NCBI RefSeq assembly: GCF_018131105.1
Contig: NZ_JAFCJI010000001.1
Coordinates: forward strand, 744,001-808,000
Source: Bradyrhizobium manausense
GTDB lineage: Bacteria > Pseudomonadota > Alphaproteobacteria > Rhizobiales > Xanthobacteraceae
Direction: 5' to 3'
Length of the DNA stretch: 64,000 nucleotides
The translations under genes and the position numbers were made by a program. Of this stretch, positions 43,501-52,826 are shown one piece after another. The notes beneath the pieces were generated by a model. It was given only the letters and a program-made list of their open reading frames with translations. It was not told the DNA's origin and ran no database searches. Numbering within the stretch: position 1 is the first letter of the stretch; every line of letters starts with the position of its first letter.

Positions 43501-44931
43501 TTACTGCCCCGACGGCGTGCGCAGGCCGTGCCAGGCGTCGCGGACCTGGTGGTAGTGCACTTCGGGCAGATAGTCCGGCGTGTTCAGGCTCAACGTCTTG
43601 ACGTCGAGATGACCGACGGCGCTCAGCAAGGTGTAGGAGGCGATGACGCGGTCGCGCAGCGCGCCGATCAGGCGGGCCTTGGCCTGGATCAGATCGGCCT
43701 GCGAGTTCAGGACGTCCACTGTGGTGCGCTGTCCGCCGGCAGCTTCTCGCTGCACGCCCTGGAGCGCGACGGTCGCAGCCTTCACCTCGGACTCCGAGGC
43801 CGAGACCGCGATCTTGGCGCCTTCATTGGCGACCCAGGCGCTGACCGCTGCCGTGCGCGCCTGGTTGCGCACCTGGTCGAGCACGAGCCGGCTCTGCGCC
43901 GTGACTTCCTTGGCCTGCCGGGTCTGCGAGGCAGCCTGGCCGCCGTCGTAGATCGGCGCGGTGACGTTGGCGACGATCGAGGCCTGGTCGGTGGCGAAGG
44001 TGCCGAGGGTCTGGTCGCCGTCGCGGCTGCGGCTGACACTGCCCTGGAGGCTGGCGCTGGGCAGCAGCGCGCCCTCGGCGACGCGGATATTGGTCGAAGC
44101 GACGTCGACATCGAAGCCGGCGGCCATCACCGCCGGGTGCTCGCGGATCGCCATCACGATCGAATCTTCGCGGCTCTTCGGCAGATAGCGATCGACCACT
44201 TCGGCCGGACGAAGCGCGGTGGGCGCATTGCCGATCACCTGGGAATAGGTCGCCTGGCTCACCGCGAGCGCAACCTCGGCGGCGTTGAGATCGGACAGGC
44301 CGCGATTGAGGCGCGCCTCGGCCTGGGCGGTGTCGGTCGGGGTAACGTCGCCGGCGTTGAGGCGGCGCTGGGTGATCGAGAGCGTCTCGCGCAGGAAGGC
44401 GACGTTGGAACGCTGCGCTTCGACCAACGACTGGTTCGCGAGCACATTGGTGTAGGCGGTGACGGCGTCGAGCAGCACGCCCTGGCCGACATTGCGCAGC
44501 GCCTCGCGGCCGGACTGCACCTGGAGTTCTGCGACCCGCACGTTGTTGGCGGTGCGGAAGCCGTTGAAAAGGGTCTGCGACACCGTGACCCCGATGGTCC
44601 AGGGTTTCAGCGTCGCGGTCTGGATGGTGTTGTCAGGAAGCAGATTGCGCACCGCCTGTAAGCCGGCGCTGAGGCTCGCCACGATCTGCGGGCGGTAGCC
44701 GGCCAGCGCCTGTGGTACGTTCTCGTCGGTGGCGCGCTGTCTTGCGCGCTCGGCATTAAGCTGCGGATTGGTCTGGTAGGCCTTGACCAGCGCCTCGGGC
44801 AGGGCCTCCGCGTAGGCCGCGGCGGGCAGGGCGCAGCAGAGCGCCAGCGTCGTCCATGTCGCCAGGACAGGACCCACGCCCGATCGACGCCGCGTCATCA
44901 CGCGACCAGCTCTGGCGGCACGCCCAATCAT
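43501..44931 (-). CDS. TolC family outer membrane efflux protein
   Basis: The mature protein of about 450 residues has the TolC duplication of two alpha-helical coiled-coil and beta-strand halves. Typical stretches are YQTNPQLNAERARQRATDENVPQALAGYRPQI, VSQTLFNGFRTANNVRVAE and VTAPIYDGGQAASQTRQAKE. A signal peptide ends near AAAYAEA. The start is uncertain: ATGs at 44982, 44931 and 44898 are in frame, and the last fits the signal peptide best. It is the export channel partner for type I secretion or RND pumps. It is not in an operon with the CzcBA-like pair but is close enough to serve it. Confidence 0.85.
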   Translation of the reverse strand: MIGRAARAGRVMTRRRSGVGPVLATWTTLALCCALPAAAYAEALPEALVKAYQTNPQLNAERARQRATDENVPQALAGYRPQIVASLSAGLQAVRNLLPDNTIQTATLKPWTIGVTVSQTLFNGFRTANNVRVAELQVQSGREALRNVGQGVLLDAVTAYTNVLANQSLVEAQRSNVAFLRETLSITQRRLNAGDVTPTDTAQAEARLNRGLSDLNAAEVALAVSQATYSQVIGNAPTALRPAEVVDRYLPKSREDSIVMAIREHPAVMAAGFDVDVASTNIRVAEGALLPSASLQGSVSRSRDGDQTLGTFATDQASIVANVTAPIYDGGQAASQTRQAKEVTAQSRLVLDQVRNQARTAAVSAWVANEGAKIAVSASESEVKAATVALQGVQREAAGGQRTTVDVLNSQADLIQAKARLIGALRDRVIASYTLLSAVGHLDVKTLSLNTPDYLPEVHYHQVRDAWHGLRTPSGQ

Positions 44932-45155
44932 GTAATCCCGCAAAAACCCCGGCTGTCCGCCCCCGCCGACGGCGGCTGTCATAACTGTTTACCCAGCGTC
45001 GGTCCCGCAGGCAAACTGCCGCGGAGAAAACCCCCATGAAATCCGTGCTTGTTGCAGGTGCGTCACACACCGATTCCGCCGCGAATGGGCTATAGGGACT
45101 TGGTGGCGCCTTCCAATCCCGTCTGGCGTCTTTGCAAAGCGGTCCGGACCCACGG

Positions 45156-47018
45156 ATGATGCCGAAATTCTTCTCCGATCCCGATGCGCTCGCGGAGGAG
45201 ATCGTTCGCGACGTCGGAACTGATCTGGTGGTCGGTCTGCCGCTTGGTCTCGGCAAGGCCAATCATGTCGTCAACGCCCTCTATGCGCGGGCCTGCGCCG
45301 ATCCTGACATCAAGCTGACATTGCTGTCGGCGCTGACGCTGGAAAAGCCCAAGCCGAAGGCCCTGATCGAACGCCGCTTCATCACGCCGGTGATCGACCG
45401 CCTGTTCGGCGGGTATCCCGATCTGGCCCATGCTGGCGCGCTGCGCGAGCATCGACTGCCGCCCAACATCAAGGTCGTCGAATTCTTCTTTCTCGCCGGA
45501 CGCTGGCTGCACGTGCCGGCCGCGCAACAAAACTACATCTCGGCGAACTACACCCACGCCGCGAGTTATCTGCTGGCGCGCGGGATGAACGTGGTGACGC
45601 AATTGGTGGCCAAGCGCGTCGTCGACGGCGTGCCGCGTTATAGTCTCTCCTGCAACACCGACACGACGCTGGATGTGCTGCGCGAGCGCCGCGCAGGACG
45701 CGCCTCGTTCAAGCTGATCGCGCAGGTGAATTCCGAGCTGCCGTTCATGCCGGGCGAGGGCGATCTGTCAGCCAAAGAGTTTTCCGCTGTGCTGGATAGC
45801 GCGGCGACCGACTTTCCCCTGTTCGCGCCGCCGTCGGAGCCGATCTCCGATACCAAATACGCGATCGGCCTGAATGCGGCCTCTCTCGTGCGCGACGGCG
45901 GCACGCTGCAAATCGGCATCGGACAGATCGGCGATGCGCTGGCGCAAGGCCTGATCCTGCGCCATCGCGACAGCGGGGCGTTTCATGATGTTGTCACGCG
46001 GCTGTGTCCGGCGCGACCAGCCGTTGCGCAGGAAGCCGGTGCCTTCCAGACGGGCCTTTATGGCGTCAGCGAGATGGTGACCGAGGCCTTCATCGGACTG
46101 ATCGACGCCGGCATTCTCAAGCGCGCCGTAGACGGCGTGGTGCTGCACGGCGCCTTCTTTCTCGGTCCGAAATCCTTCTATCGCGCATTGCGCGAGATGC
46201 CGCCCGAGCTGATCGCACGCATCCAGATGATGCCGGTATCGTTCACGAACGAGCTCTACGGCGATGAGGACCAGAAGCGCCGCGCCCGCATCGACGTACG
46301 CTTCATCAACGTCACGATGATGGCGACGCTGTTGGGGGCGGCAGTATCTGACGGCCTCGACGATGGCCAGGTCGTGAGCGGCGTCGGCGGGCAATACAAT
46401 TTCGTGGCCCAGGCCTTCGCGCTTCACGGCGCGCGATCGGTCCTGACTCTCGAGGCGACGCGGCAGTCCGGCGGTGCGCTGAAGTCCAACATTCTCTGGC
46501 GCTACGGACACGAGACCATTCCCCGTCATCTGCGCGATGTCTTCATCACCGAATACGGTGTCGCCGATCTCAGGGGAAAGTCGGACGCCGATGTGATCGC
46601 AGCCATGCTCGAGATCGCAGACTCGCGCTTTCAGGACGAACTGGCGCGGGTTGCGAAGGACGCCGGCAAATTGCCGATCGGCTACGAGATCCCCGCGGTT
46701 CACCGCGAAAACCACCCTGAACGGATCGCGGCTGCACTCAAGCCAGCACGCGATGCCGGGCTTCTGCCCTCGTTCCCGTTCGGTTGCGATTTCACCGAGG
46801 TGGAGCAGCGTCTCATCCCGGCGCTGGAAATCCTGCAGGGCGCGCAACATTCATCGCGCGCACTGGCGGGCCTGCTGTGGCAGGGATTGACGCAAAAGCC
46901 GGATGCAGACGACGAGGCGTGTCTCGCACGTCTCGGCCTGGATCGCCCCAAGACGTGGCCCGAGCGCCTCTATCGCGCGCTGGTCAGCGCGGCCCTGGTG
47001 CAGAGCCGCGCCAGCTAG
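45156..47018 (+). CDS. Acetyl-CoA hydrolase/transferase family protein
   Basis: The product of about 620 residues is a family I CoA-transferase/hydrolase of the acetyl-CoA hydrolase type. Its N-terminal half has VVGLPLGLGKANHVVNALYARA, and the C-terminal domain has LNAASLVRDGGTLQIGIGQIGDALAQGL and VSGVGGQYNFVAQAFAL, where the GVGGQ turn is typical. FITEYGVADLRGKSDADVIAAML completes the family motif. It is longer than the usual 430-550 residues, with extra sequence in the middle. Start candidates are adjacent ATGs at 45156 and 45159, or a TTG at 45132. It is convergent with an enoyl-CoA hydratase. Confidence 0.83.
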   Translation: MMPKFFSDPDALAEEIVRDVGTDLVVGLPLGLGKANHVVNALYARACADPDIKLTLLSALTLEKPKPKALIERRFITPVIDRLFGGYPDLAHAGALREHRLPPNIKVVEFFFLAGRWLHVPAAQQNYISANYTHAASYLLARGMNVVTQLVAKRVVDGVPRYSLSCNTDTTLDVLRERRAGRASFKLIAQVNSELPFMPGEGDLSAKEFSAVLDSAATDFPLFAPPSEPISDTKYAIGLNAASLVRDGGTLQIGIGQIGDALAQGLILRHRDSGAFHDVVTRLCPARPAVAQEAGAFQTGLYGVSEMVTEAFIGLIDAGILKRAVDGVVLHGAFFLGPKSFYRALREMPPELIARIQMMPVSFTNELYGDEDQKRRARIDVRFINVTMMATLLGAAVSDGLDDGQVVSGVGGQYNFVAQAFALHGARSVLTLEATRQSGGALKSNILWRYGHETIPRHLRDVFITEYGVADLRGKSDADVIAAMLEIADSRFQDELARVAKDAGKLPIGYEIPAVHRENHPERIAAALKPARDAGLLPSFPFGCDFTEVEQRLIPALEILQGAQHSSRALAGLLWQGLTQKPDADDEACLARLGLDRPKTWPERLYRALVSAALVQSRAS

Positions 47019-47021
47019 CCC

Positions 47022-47801
47022 TCATCGATTCTTGTTCACCGGCTTGCGCTTCTCGATGAACGCGGCCATGCCCTCGGAGCGGTCTTCGAGCGCGAAGGTC
47101 GAGTGGAACAGGTTGCGCTCGACGCTCATGCCTTCGGCCAGCGTGGTCTCGAAGGCGCGGTTGATCGCTTCCTTCGCCATCGCGACCGCGGGGCGGGACA
47201 TCGCGGCGATCTTCTCGGCAGCCGCCATGGTCTCGTCCATCAGCTTGTCGGCGGGGACGATGCGGCTGACGAGACCCGAGCGCTCGGCTTCCGCCGCATC
47301 CATCATGCGGCCGGTGAGGCAGAGATCCATCGCCTTGGACTTGCCGATCGCCCGGGTCAGGCGCTGGGTGCCGCCGATGCCGGGGATGGTGCCAAGCGTT
47401 ATCTCGGGCTGGCCGAATTTGGCGGTGTCGGCCGCGATGATGAAATCGCACATCATGGCGAGCTCGCAGCCGCCGCCGAGCGCGTAGCCGGCGACGGCGG
47501 CGATGGTCGGCTTGCGGCAGCGCGCGACACGGTCGCCGCCGATCGCGGCAAAATCCTCGGAGAACATGTCGATGAAGCCCTTCGGCTGCATCTCCTTGAT
47601 GTCGGCGCCGGCCGCAAAGGCCTTCTCGCTGCCGGTCAAGACGATGCATCCGATGGCGTCATCGGCCTCGAGATCGTCGACGGCGGCTGCAATCTCGCGA
47701 AAGACACCGAAGGAGAGCGCGTTGAGCATTTTCGGCCGGTTCAGCTTGATGATGCCGACCGCGCCTTTGCTTTCGACGATGATGTGTTCGAACGTGCTCA
47801 T
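47022..47801 (-). CDS. Enoyl-CoA hydratase
   Basis: The 259-residue crotonase-fold enzyme hydrates trans-2-enoyl-CoA in fatty acid or aromatic-acid breakdown. The oxyanion-hole stretch [11 protein letters not shown] and the second region [22 protein letters not shown] are present, and both catalytic glutamates are visible (GGCELA and [15 protein letters not shown]). Length and motifs match the short-chain FadB/PaaF type. It is convergent with the acetyl-CoA hydrolase/transferase gene with only 3 bp between stops. Confidence 0.92.
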   Translation of the reverse strand: MSTFEHIIVESKGAVGIIKLNRPKMLNALSFGVFREIAAAVDDLEADDAIGCIVLTGSEKAFAAGADIKEMQPKGFIDMFSEDFAAIGGDRVARCRKPTIAAVAGYALGGGCELAMMCDFIIAADTAKFGQPEITLGTIPGIGGTQRLTRAIGKSKAMDLCLTGRMMDAAEAERSGLVSRIVPADKLMDETMAAAEKIAAMSRPAVAMAKEAINRAFETTLAEGMSVERNLFHSTFALEDRSEGMAAFIEKRKPVNKNR

Positions 47802-47910
47802 GCTCCACCCACGCGTTTGATTGGGCCGGCAATGTGCCCGCTGGCGGGATGAGCTTCAAGGGGGCCAAAAGCCGCCGGGACGCGCGTACAGCGCGCCCCG
47901 AAATGGGTCG

Positions 47911-48591
47911 TTAGGCCATGAACATGCGCGCGGCGGAGGCCAGGGTCAGCAACGTGCCGACACCGATGAAGATCTTGCCGATCAGGGAGCTCTGGTCCCA
48001 GGCCGAGCTCGGCTGACTGCTCGCCATCACCGGCGCCGGGCGCGGCTGCGCGTCGGTTGCCGCGACCACCGCTTTCTGCACGGGCGGATTGTCCTGTTGC
48101 AGGGCGCGGTCGAGGTCGTTGAGCTGGTCGGGTGCGACCACCTGGTTCTCGGGATTGGGGGCCGCGCTATTGTCGGCTGCGGCCTGCACATTGTCGCTGG
48201 CGCGACCGGTCATCGCCGAGGCTGCGGCCGCAGGCGGCGTGTCGGGGGCGGCGAGCTGGGCGTTGGCATTGGCGACTTCCGGCGGCATCTGGCTCGAGGC
48301 CGCGACGTCGGCGCCAGCCTTATTGTCGGTCTTGGCCTCGTCGGCCTGCGGCGTTGCATCCGCCTTGCCCGTCTTGTCGGCCTTGTCGTCGGATTTCTGC
48401 GCCGTCTTGCTGTCGGTGTGACGGCGCGACGAATGGCGCCGCTGCTTGACCGGCTTGACCGCGTCGGCCTCTTTGCTGGCGCCGTCCGCCTTCGTGCTCG
48501 CAGAGCTTGGCGCGGCCTGCACCGGGGCTCCAAACAGCAGCAATAGTCCGGTCAGAACAACCAATGCCGCGCGCCCGCTGGCTTTCATCAT
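47911..48591 (-). CDS. Exported Ala/Lys-rich protein with C-terminal membrane segment
   Basis: The 226-residue product starts MMKASGRAALVVLTGLLLLFG, with a signal peptide ending near VQAAP. A long low-complexity region rich in Ala, Lys, Asp and Pro follows (about 25-200), including a basic patch KQRRHSSRRH. The end is a hydrophobic segment SLIGKIFIGVGTLLTLASAARMFMA. It may span the periplasm from the inner membrane, like TonB-like spacers, but no family is recognised. A GGGGAG ribosome binding site lies about 12 bp before the start. Upstream in-frame sequence is not coding-like. Confidence 0.6.
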   Translation of the reverse strand: MMKASGRAALVVLTGLLLLFGAPVQAAPSSASTKADGASKEADAVKPVKQRRHSSRRHTDSKTAQKSDDKADKTGKADATPQADEAKTDNKAGADVAASSQMPPEVANANAQLAAPDTPPAAAASAMTGRASDNVQAAADNSAAPNPENQVVAPDQLNDLDRALQQDNPPVQKAVVAATDAQPRPAPVMASSQPSSAWDQSSLIGKIFIGVGTLLTLASAARMFMA

Positions 48592-48835
48592 GTTGATGAT
48601 CTCCCCAATTCGCCCGTCCCGGGGGCGAACAGAGACCTCGCCGCATGACGACAGCGCGGCAAAATATGGGAATCTTCGGGCCACACCGGGCAAAACCGGG
48701 GCAAAGCGGTCCACCGCAGCGGCCGCCCGGATGCGGCAGGGACCGATCGGTGTTAAGAGCCCTGACGGAGTTCCTGCGGCTGCTTCGGGGCAGGTCGGGC
48801 ATCGATCACGACTTCGTGATCTCGTGCGTCGCGGC

Positions 48836-48860
48836 GTAACAAATTGAAAGAGCGGCCGAA
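48836..48860 (+). promoter_or_regulatory. SigF-type promoter GTAAC-N16-CGAA
   Basis: GTAAC (48836-48840) and CGAA (48857-48860) are separated by exactly 16 bases and end 21 bp before the sigma factor start. This matches the GTAACC-N16-CGAA motif known for the Caulobacter SigF regulon, except for the last base of the first box. It suggests autoregulation. Confidence 0.65.
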
Positions 48861-48881
48861 TTGCAATGGTGAGGGGCGCGC

Positions 48882-49427
48882 GTGCGCGGACGTGAGGACG
48901 AATGGACCGGCCTGATGCGGTCGGCCATGGCGGGCGATGATGCGGCGTATCATCGTCTGTTGAAGGCGGTCACGCCGGTGCTGCGCGCTGCCGCGAGGCG
49001 CGGCCTGGCGCGTGCCGGGCAGCCTCCCGATCAGGCGGAGGATATCGTGCAGGAGATTTTGTTGGCGGTGCATCTGAAGCGGCACACATGGGATAGCGAA
49101 GCGCCCTTCGCCCCCTGGCTGTTCGCGATCGCGCGCAACAAGCTGATCGATGCGCTTCGCCGCCGCGGCCGGCGAGTCTTCGTCAACATCGACGATTTCG
49201 CCGAGACGCTGCCCGGAGAGACGCCACAGGAGACGGCATCGGCGGGCGAAGTCACTGCGCAGCTCAATGCGCTGCCGCAGCGCCAGCGCGACGTTTTGCA
49301 GTCGATCGCGGTGGACAGCACCTCGATCAAGGATACGGCGACGAAATTCTCGATGAGCGAAGGTGCGGTGCGGGTCGCGCTGCATCGGGGGCTTGCCGCC
49401 CTGACCGCCAAACTACGGGACCACTAG
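48882..49427 (+). CDS. sigF: ECF sigma factor, SigF type
   Basis: The 181-residue ECF sigma factor has region 2 (PPDQAEDIVQEILLAVHLKRHTWDSEAPFAPWLFAIARNKLIDALRRRG) and region 4 (LPQRQRDVLQSIAVDSTSIKDTATKFSMSEGAVRVALHRGL). The identity as SigF type comes from the following NrsF-like gene and the matching promoter. The start is a GTG at 48882 after GAGGGG. In Caulobacter this sigma responds to heavy metals such as chromium and cadmium. The downstream anti-sigma gene starts 2 bp after the stop. Confidence 0.88.
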   Translation: MRGREDEWTGLMRSAMAGDDAAYHRLLKAVTPVLRAAARRGLARAGQPPDQAEDIVQEILLAVHLKRHTWDSEAPFAPWLFAIARNKLIDALRRRGRRVFVNIDDFAETLPGETPQETASAGEVTAQLNALPQRQRDVLQSIAVDSTSIKDTATKFSMSEGAVRVALHRGLAALTAKLRDH

Positions 49428-49429
49428 TC

Positions 49430-50068
49430 ATGGACACCGATCAACTCATTCGTACGCTCGCGGCCGACAACGCTCATCGTGGCCCACGCGTCGGCGCGCT
49501 GCTGACCACGGGCCTTTTGGTTGCGGCGCCGTTGTCCATCTTGATCTTCGCGACGTTCCTGGGCGTGCGGTCGGACGTGATGAGCGCCATGCACAACCCG
49601 TTCTTCGACATGAAGTTCGCGGTCACGCTGTCGCTCGCGATCCCCGCGATCATCATCAGCCTGCATCTGTCGCGGCCCGAGGCTTTGATGCGCGGCTGGG
49701 CCTGGCTTCTGCTGTTGCCTGTTGGACTGCTCGCGGTCGCGATCGGCAGCGAGGCGATGATGGCGCCGGCGATGCCGATGACGATGCGGCTCGTCGGCAA
49801 GAATTCGCGGGCGTGCCTGTCGGCGATCCCCGCGATGTCGCTGCCGCTTCTTGCCGGCGCATTGTTCGGCCTGCGTCACGGTGCGCCGTCACGGCCTGCG
49901 CTCGCCGGTGCGCTCGCCGGCCTTTTGTCGGCCGGGCTCGCCGCCACGCTCTACGCCTCTCACTGCACGGATGACTCGCCGCTGTTCGTCGCGACCTGGT
50001 ACACGATCGCGACCGCGGTCGTGACCGCGATCGGAGCGCTCGCAGGGTCGAAGGTCTTGCGGTACTAG
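49430..50068 (+). CDS. nrsF: NrsF-like anti-sigma factor (DUF1109)
   Basis: The 212-residue inner-membrane protein has six probable membrane segments (about 22-44, 62-80, 88-106, 131-149, 158-175 and 187-207) and a short cytoplasmic start, the DUF1109/NrsF layout. Cys129 and Cys179 are the only cysteines. Their positions closely match the two cysteines reported to be needed for signal response in Caulobacter NrsF (131 and 181). It is expected to hold the upstream sigma factor at the membrane until metal or oxidant signals arrive. Confidence 0.87.
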   Translation: MDTDQLIRTLAADNAHRGPRVGALLTTGLLVAAPLSILIFATFLGVRSDVMSAMHNPFFDMKFAVTLSLAIPAIIISLHLSRPEALMRGWAWLLLLPVGLLAVAIGSEAMMAPAMPMTMRLVGKNSRACLSAIPAMSLPLLAGALFGLRHGAPSRPALAGALAGLLSAGLAATLYASHCTDDSPLFVATWYTIATAVVTAIGALAGSKVLRY

Positions 50069-51165
50069 GCCGCCGACGTCGTGTTCTGCATGCGTTGGAA
50101 GCGCAGCACCTGCTGGGCGGTGGAGCTGCGCAGGGCCTCGTAGGTATCGCGCAGCGCCAGCATGTCGGTCTGAGGACCGCCCGAGAGTTTTTCGCGCATG
50201 GCAATGATCGCGCGCACGCTCGACCATTGCATGCCGGCGACCTTGGCGAGGATCATCACGCCCTCGGTACGGCTCTCGATCATCATGTTCTCGGCGGTCT
50301 CGACAGAAACGCCAGCCAGAGCTGCGAGTCCGGCATTGGTCTCGTCGAACTTGCCCTGTTCGGCGAAAGCGGTGACCTGGAATTCGTTGAGACGGCCGTC
50401 GTCGTGGAGCGACTTCACCAGCGCACGTGCCATTTCGGTCTGCCGGCTCATGGCGGCGGCACGAACCCGCTGCGCCGCTTCCTGGACCACGCTCGACACT
50501 TCGTCGGCGAGTTCGGGATGGGCGGCTTCCAGCTTCCTGCGCACGCTGAGCGAGGCCTTGGCGACCAGCTTCAGATAATGATGGCGCGGCAGGTCGGGCC
50601 GCAGGCCGATGCAGGTGGCGAGATCGTCGTCGCGCTCGGCGCGGGTGACGAGGTCGGTGAAGCTGCCCTCGGAGAGCTTTGCACCGGGATTGCTGACGGT
50701 CGACTGCACCACGTCTTCATTGCCGCGCGTCACCAGCACGTCGGTCAGTGCCTCCGACAGCACCCGCCGCAGCGAGATCGCCTTGAGATGGGCCTGGCTC
50801 TTGCTGCGCGCGATCTCGATCAGGGTAGCTTCGTCGAGCCGCTCCGACTTGGAAAGCACGGGGCCGGCAACCTCGATGATGTCGTCGAGCGCCAGCGTGC
50901 GGATGATCTGTGGCGGGGCGGCTCCGATCGGCGCGAGCCGGTCGGCGAGCAATGCCTTCGCCGAAGTCTCGATCTGCTCGATCAGGCATTGGAAGACGTC
51001 GTCGAACACCCGGATATGGTCGTCGGAGTAATCCACTGCGTTGCCCACGAAGAGGTCGGTGACACGGCGCAGCGTTTCGACCCGGCGCGCGACGGTGCCG
51101 TGCGCAAGTGCCGACTGCAATTCGTCGAGGAGGTTCTCGGATGACTTAGCGGATTTGGATGTCAT
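50065..51165 (-). CDS. DUF2336 domain protein
   Basis: The 366-residue, mostly helical, soluble protein of the alphaproteobacterial DUF2336 family is made of HEAT-like helical repeats. Typical parts are DYSDDHIRVFDDVFQCLIEQIE and LASDRLAPIG-like LLADRLAPIGAAPPQIIRTLA, followed by VLSKSERLDEATLIEIARSKSQAHLKAI. Function is unknown, though members often lie near signalling genes. The start at 51165 (MTSKSAKSSENLL) fits the family. Its 3' end overlaps the convergent nrsF by 4 bp. It follows the diguanylate cyclase gene on the same strand. Confidence 0.8.
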   Translation of the reverse strand: MTSKSAKSSENLLDELQSALAHGTVARRVETLRRVTDLFVGNAVDYSDDHIRVFDDVFQCLIEQIETSAKALLADRLAPIGAAPPQIIRTLALDDIIEVAGPVLSKSERLDEATLIEIARSKSQAHLKAISLRRVLSEALTDVLVTRGNEDVVQSTVSNPGAKLSEGSFTDLVTRAERDDDLATCIGLRPDLPRHHYLKLVAKASLSVRRKLEAAHPELADEVSSVVQEAAQRVRAAAMSRQTEMARALVKSLHDDGRLNEFQVTAFAEQGKFDETNAGLAALAGVSVETAENMMIESRTEGVMILAKVAGMQWSSVRAIIAMREKLSGGPQTDMLALRDTYEALRSSTAQQVLRFQRMQNTTSAA

Positions 51166-51228
51166 AGCCCTGTCCTGGAGCGTTCGGTCCGGCGGTGTGT
51201 TCTCACGTGCCGGCGGCAAATGGATTGG

Positions 51229-52386
51229 TCAACTCGTAGCAATGCGGTTGCGCCCTTGCGCTTTGGCGGAATACAGCGCGCTGTCGGCGCGCGCGAGAAA
51301 CGTGTCGGCAGTATCGACGTCGCGCAGCGTCACGACGCCGGCGGAAATGGTCACGCTCATACCGGGCGAGAACGCGCTCCAGTCGAGCTCGGCGACGATG
51401 CTGCGCAGCCGGTCGAGCATGCGCGATGCAGCCCCGCTGGCGGTACTTGGGAGCAGCAGCAGAAATTCCTCGCCGCCATAGCGGCCGAAGCGGTCGTCGG
51501 GCCGGATGTTGGCGAAGATGGTGATGGCGAAGGTCCGAAGCACCTCGTCGCCCACGGGATGGCCGTAGGCGTCGTTGATCCGTTTGAACCAGTCGAGGTC
51601 GATCAGCGCGATGGCGCAAGGCGTATCCGCCTGCCGCGACTTTTCGATCTCTGCGTCGAGAAGCCGCATAATGCAGCGGCGGTTGTAGGAGCCGGTCAGC
51701 TCGTCAAGCTCGGCGAGCTCCTCGATGCGCTGATAGGCGACCTTCAGCTCGATGCTGCGCCGGTACAGGATTTTGCGCAGCGTGGCGCCGAACAGGCCGA
51801 GGAAGGCGCACTGGCCGATCACCAGCACGAAGCAGAGCATCGAAGCGATCCGCTGGAGCCGCGTCGCAACCGGCATGCCGATCGGCAGGTCGGAGCCGAG
51901 AAACACGGCCGCGAGCGCAAGGGTCGCGATCGCCCAGGTCAGCATCGCCTGGGCCGAGGTCATGCGCAGCGTGCCGAACGCGAAGATCAGGAAAAGCACG
52001 CTGATGAAGGCGAAGCCGATTGTGGGGACCGAAACCAGGAATATGAATTGCAGCGCCATATGCGCCGAGATCTGGAAGACCGTGAGATAATGGTCGGTGT
52101 GCTTGTCGCCGACGCCGGCCTCCGACATCACCACGAAGATGCCGATGATCATGAGGCCGCCGACCCAGAACAGCGACGGAACGTTGAGCTGGACGGCGCC
52201 GTCAAAGGCATAGAGCAGCAGCACGAAAGCGCCGAGCGAGTAGCTCGCGACCTGGCCGATATACATCTGCCGGCGCTGCCGGATCCGGCGCGCCAGCACC
52301 TCGGGCGCCGCTGCCTCGGGCGCGAGGGCGAGATCCGCGACTTCAGCGGCATTCCCTTCTGGAATGGACGTCGCGGCCGTACTCAT
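51229..52386 (-). CDS. Membrane-bound diguanylate cyclase
   Basis: The 385-residue product has five or six membrane segments (about residues 45-205), a short coiled-coil linker (210-227) and a GGDEF domain (228-385). The active site is GGEEF (304-308), an accepted active form. The inhibitory site RPDD (295-298) precedes it by five residues, so product inhibition by c-di-GMP is likely. LDELTGSYNRR and DLDWFKRINDAYGHPVGD are standard. The start at 52386 (MSTAATS) is the most family-like; upstream in-frame sequence is not coding-like. The signal sensed by the membrane domain is unknown. Confidence 0.88.
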   Translation of the reverse strand: MSTAATSIPEGNAAEVADLALAPEAAAPEVLARRIRQRRQMYIGQVASYSLGAFVLLLYAFDGAVQLNVPSLFWVGGLMIIGIFVVMSEAGVGDKHTDHYLTVFQISAHMALQFIFLVSVPTIGFAFISVLFLIFAFGTLRMTSAQAMLTWAIATLALAAVFLGSDLPIGMPVATRLQRIASMLCFVLVIGQCAFLGLFGATLRKILYRRSIELKVAYQRIEELAELDELTGSYNRRCIMRLLDAEIEKSRQADTPCAIALIDLDWFKRINDAYGHPVGDEVLRTFAITIFANIRPDDRFGRYGGEEFLLLLPSTASGAASRMLDRLRSIVAELDWSAFSPGMSVTISAGVVTLRDVDTADTFLARADSALYSAKAQGRNRIATS

Positions 52387-52644
52387 GGTCCCGCCAATGG
52401 TGGATGTCAGCCGAAAAAATCTACGTGGCAAGCCTTTAGGTTTGGTATCCTTTTGCACCGAATCCCGGGGGACGCCGCGCGCGGGTGAGGGCTTCGTGCG
52501 GCGCGGAATTTGGCAGTCAGTTAGGCATCGCAGGCGATATCGCGGACCAAATCCGGCGCCGTGCGACATATGGTGCACAGGGCCGCGTCAGGGACCCGGC
52601 TCGATCGGGCCGTCTGTGCCGGCCAGCGGCAGTCCGTAAGAAAG

Positions 52645-52666
52645 TGTTACCGTATTATGTTACCGT
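52645..52666. repeat. Direct repeat TGTTACCGT with 13-bp period
   Basis: TGTTACCGT occurs at 52645-52653 and 52658-52666, with ATTA between. Two identical half-sites just over one helical turn apart are a plausible tandem operator for a regulator of either divergent gene. Confidence 0.5.
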
Positions 52667-52703
52667 TCTGGAGCGAAGTGGCCAACCGCCACGGGTGCGA
52701 CAA

Positions 52704-52730
52704 GGAAACTGCGCGCATGTGGGGTAGTTC
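52704..52730 (+). promoter_or_regulatory. Candidate ECF/EcfG-type promoter
   Basis: GGAAAC (52704-52709) is followed after 17 bases by GTTC, close to the alphaproteobacterial general stress consensus GGAAC-N18/19-TT. It lies about 100 bp before the ECF sigma gene. The match is imperfect. Confidence 0.3.
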
Positions 52731-52826
52731 ACACGGGTCCCCGTATGACTGCGGTAGGTTGAAGAATTTCACTCCTCCCGTCGAACCCTGCGCTGCATCG
52801 ACCCGACCAATCTTGCGAGACGGGCT

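Larger units (their letters stand above)
52387..52826. other. Intergenic regulatory stretch
   Basis: This 440-bp divergent spacer separates the diguanylate cyclase from the ECF sigma operon. It holds a 9-bp direct repeat (52645-52666) and a candidate sigma-type promoter (52704-52730), listed separately. Small open frames here lack coding signs. Confidence 0.5.
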
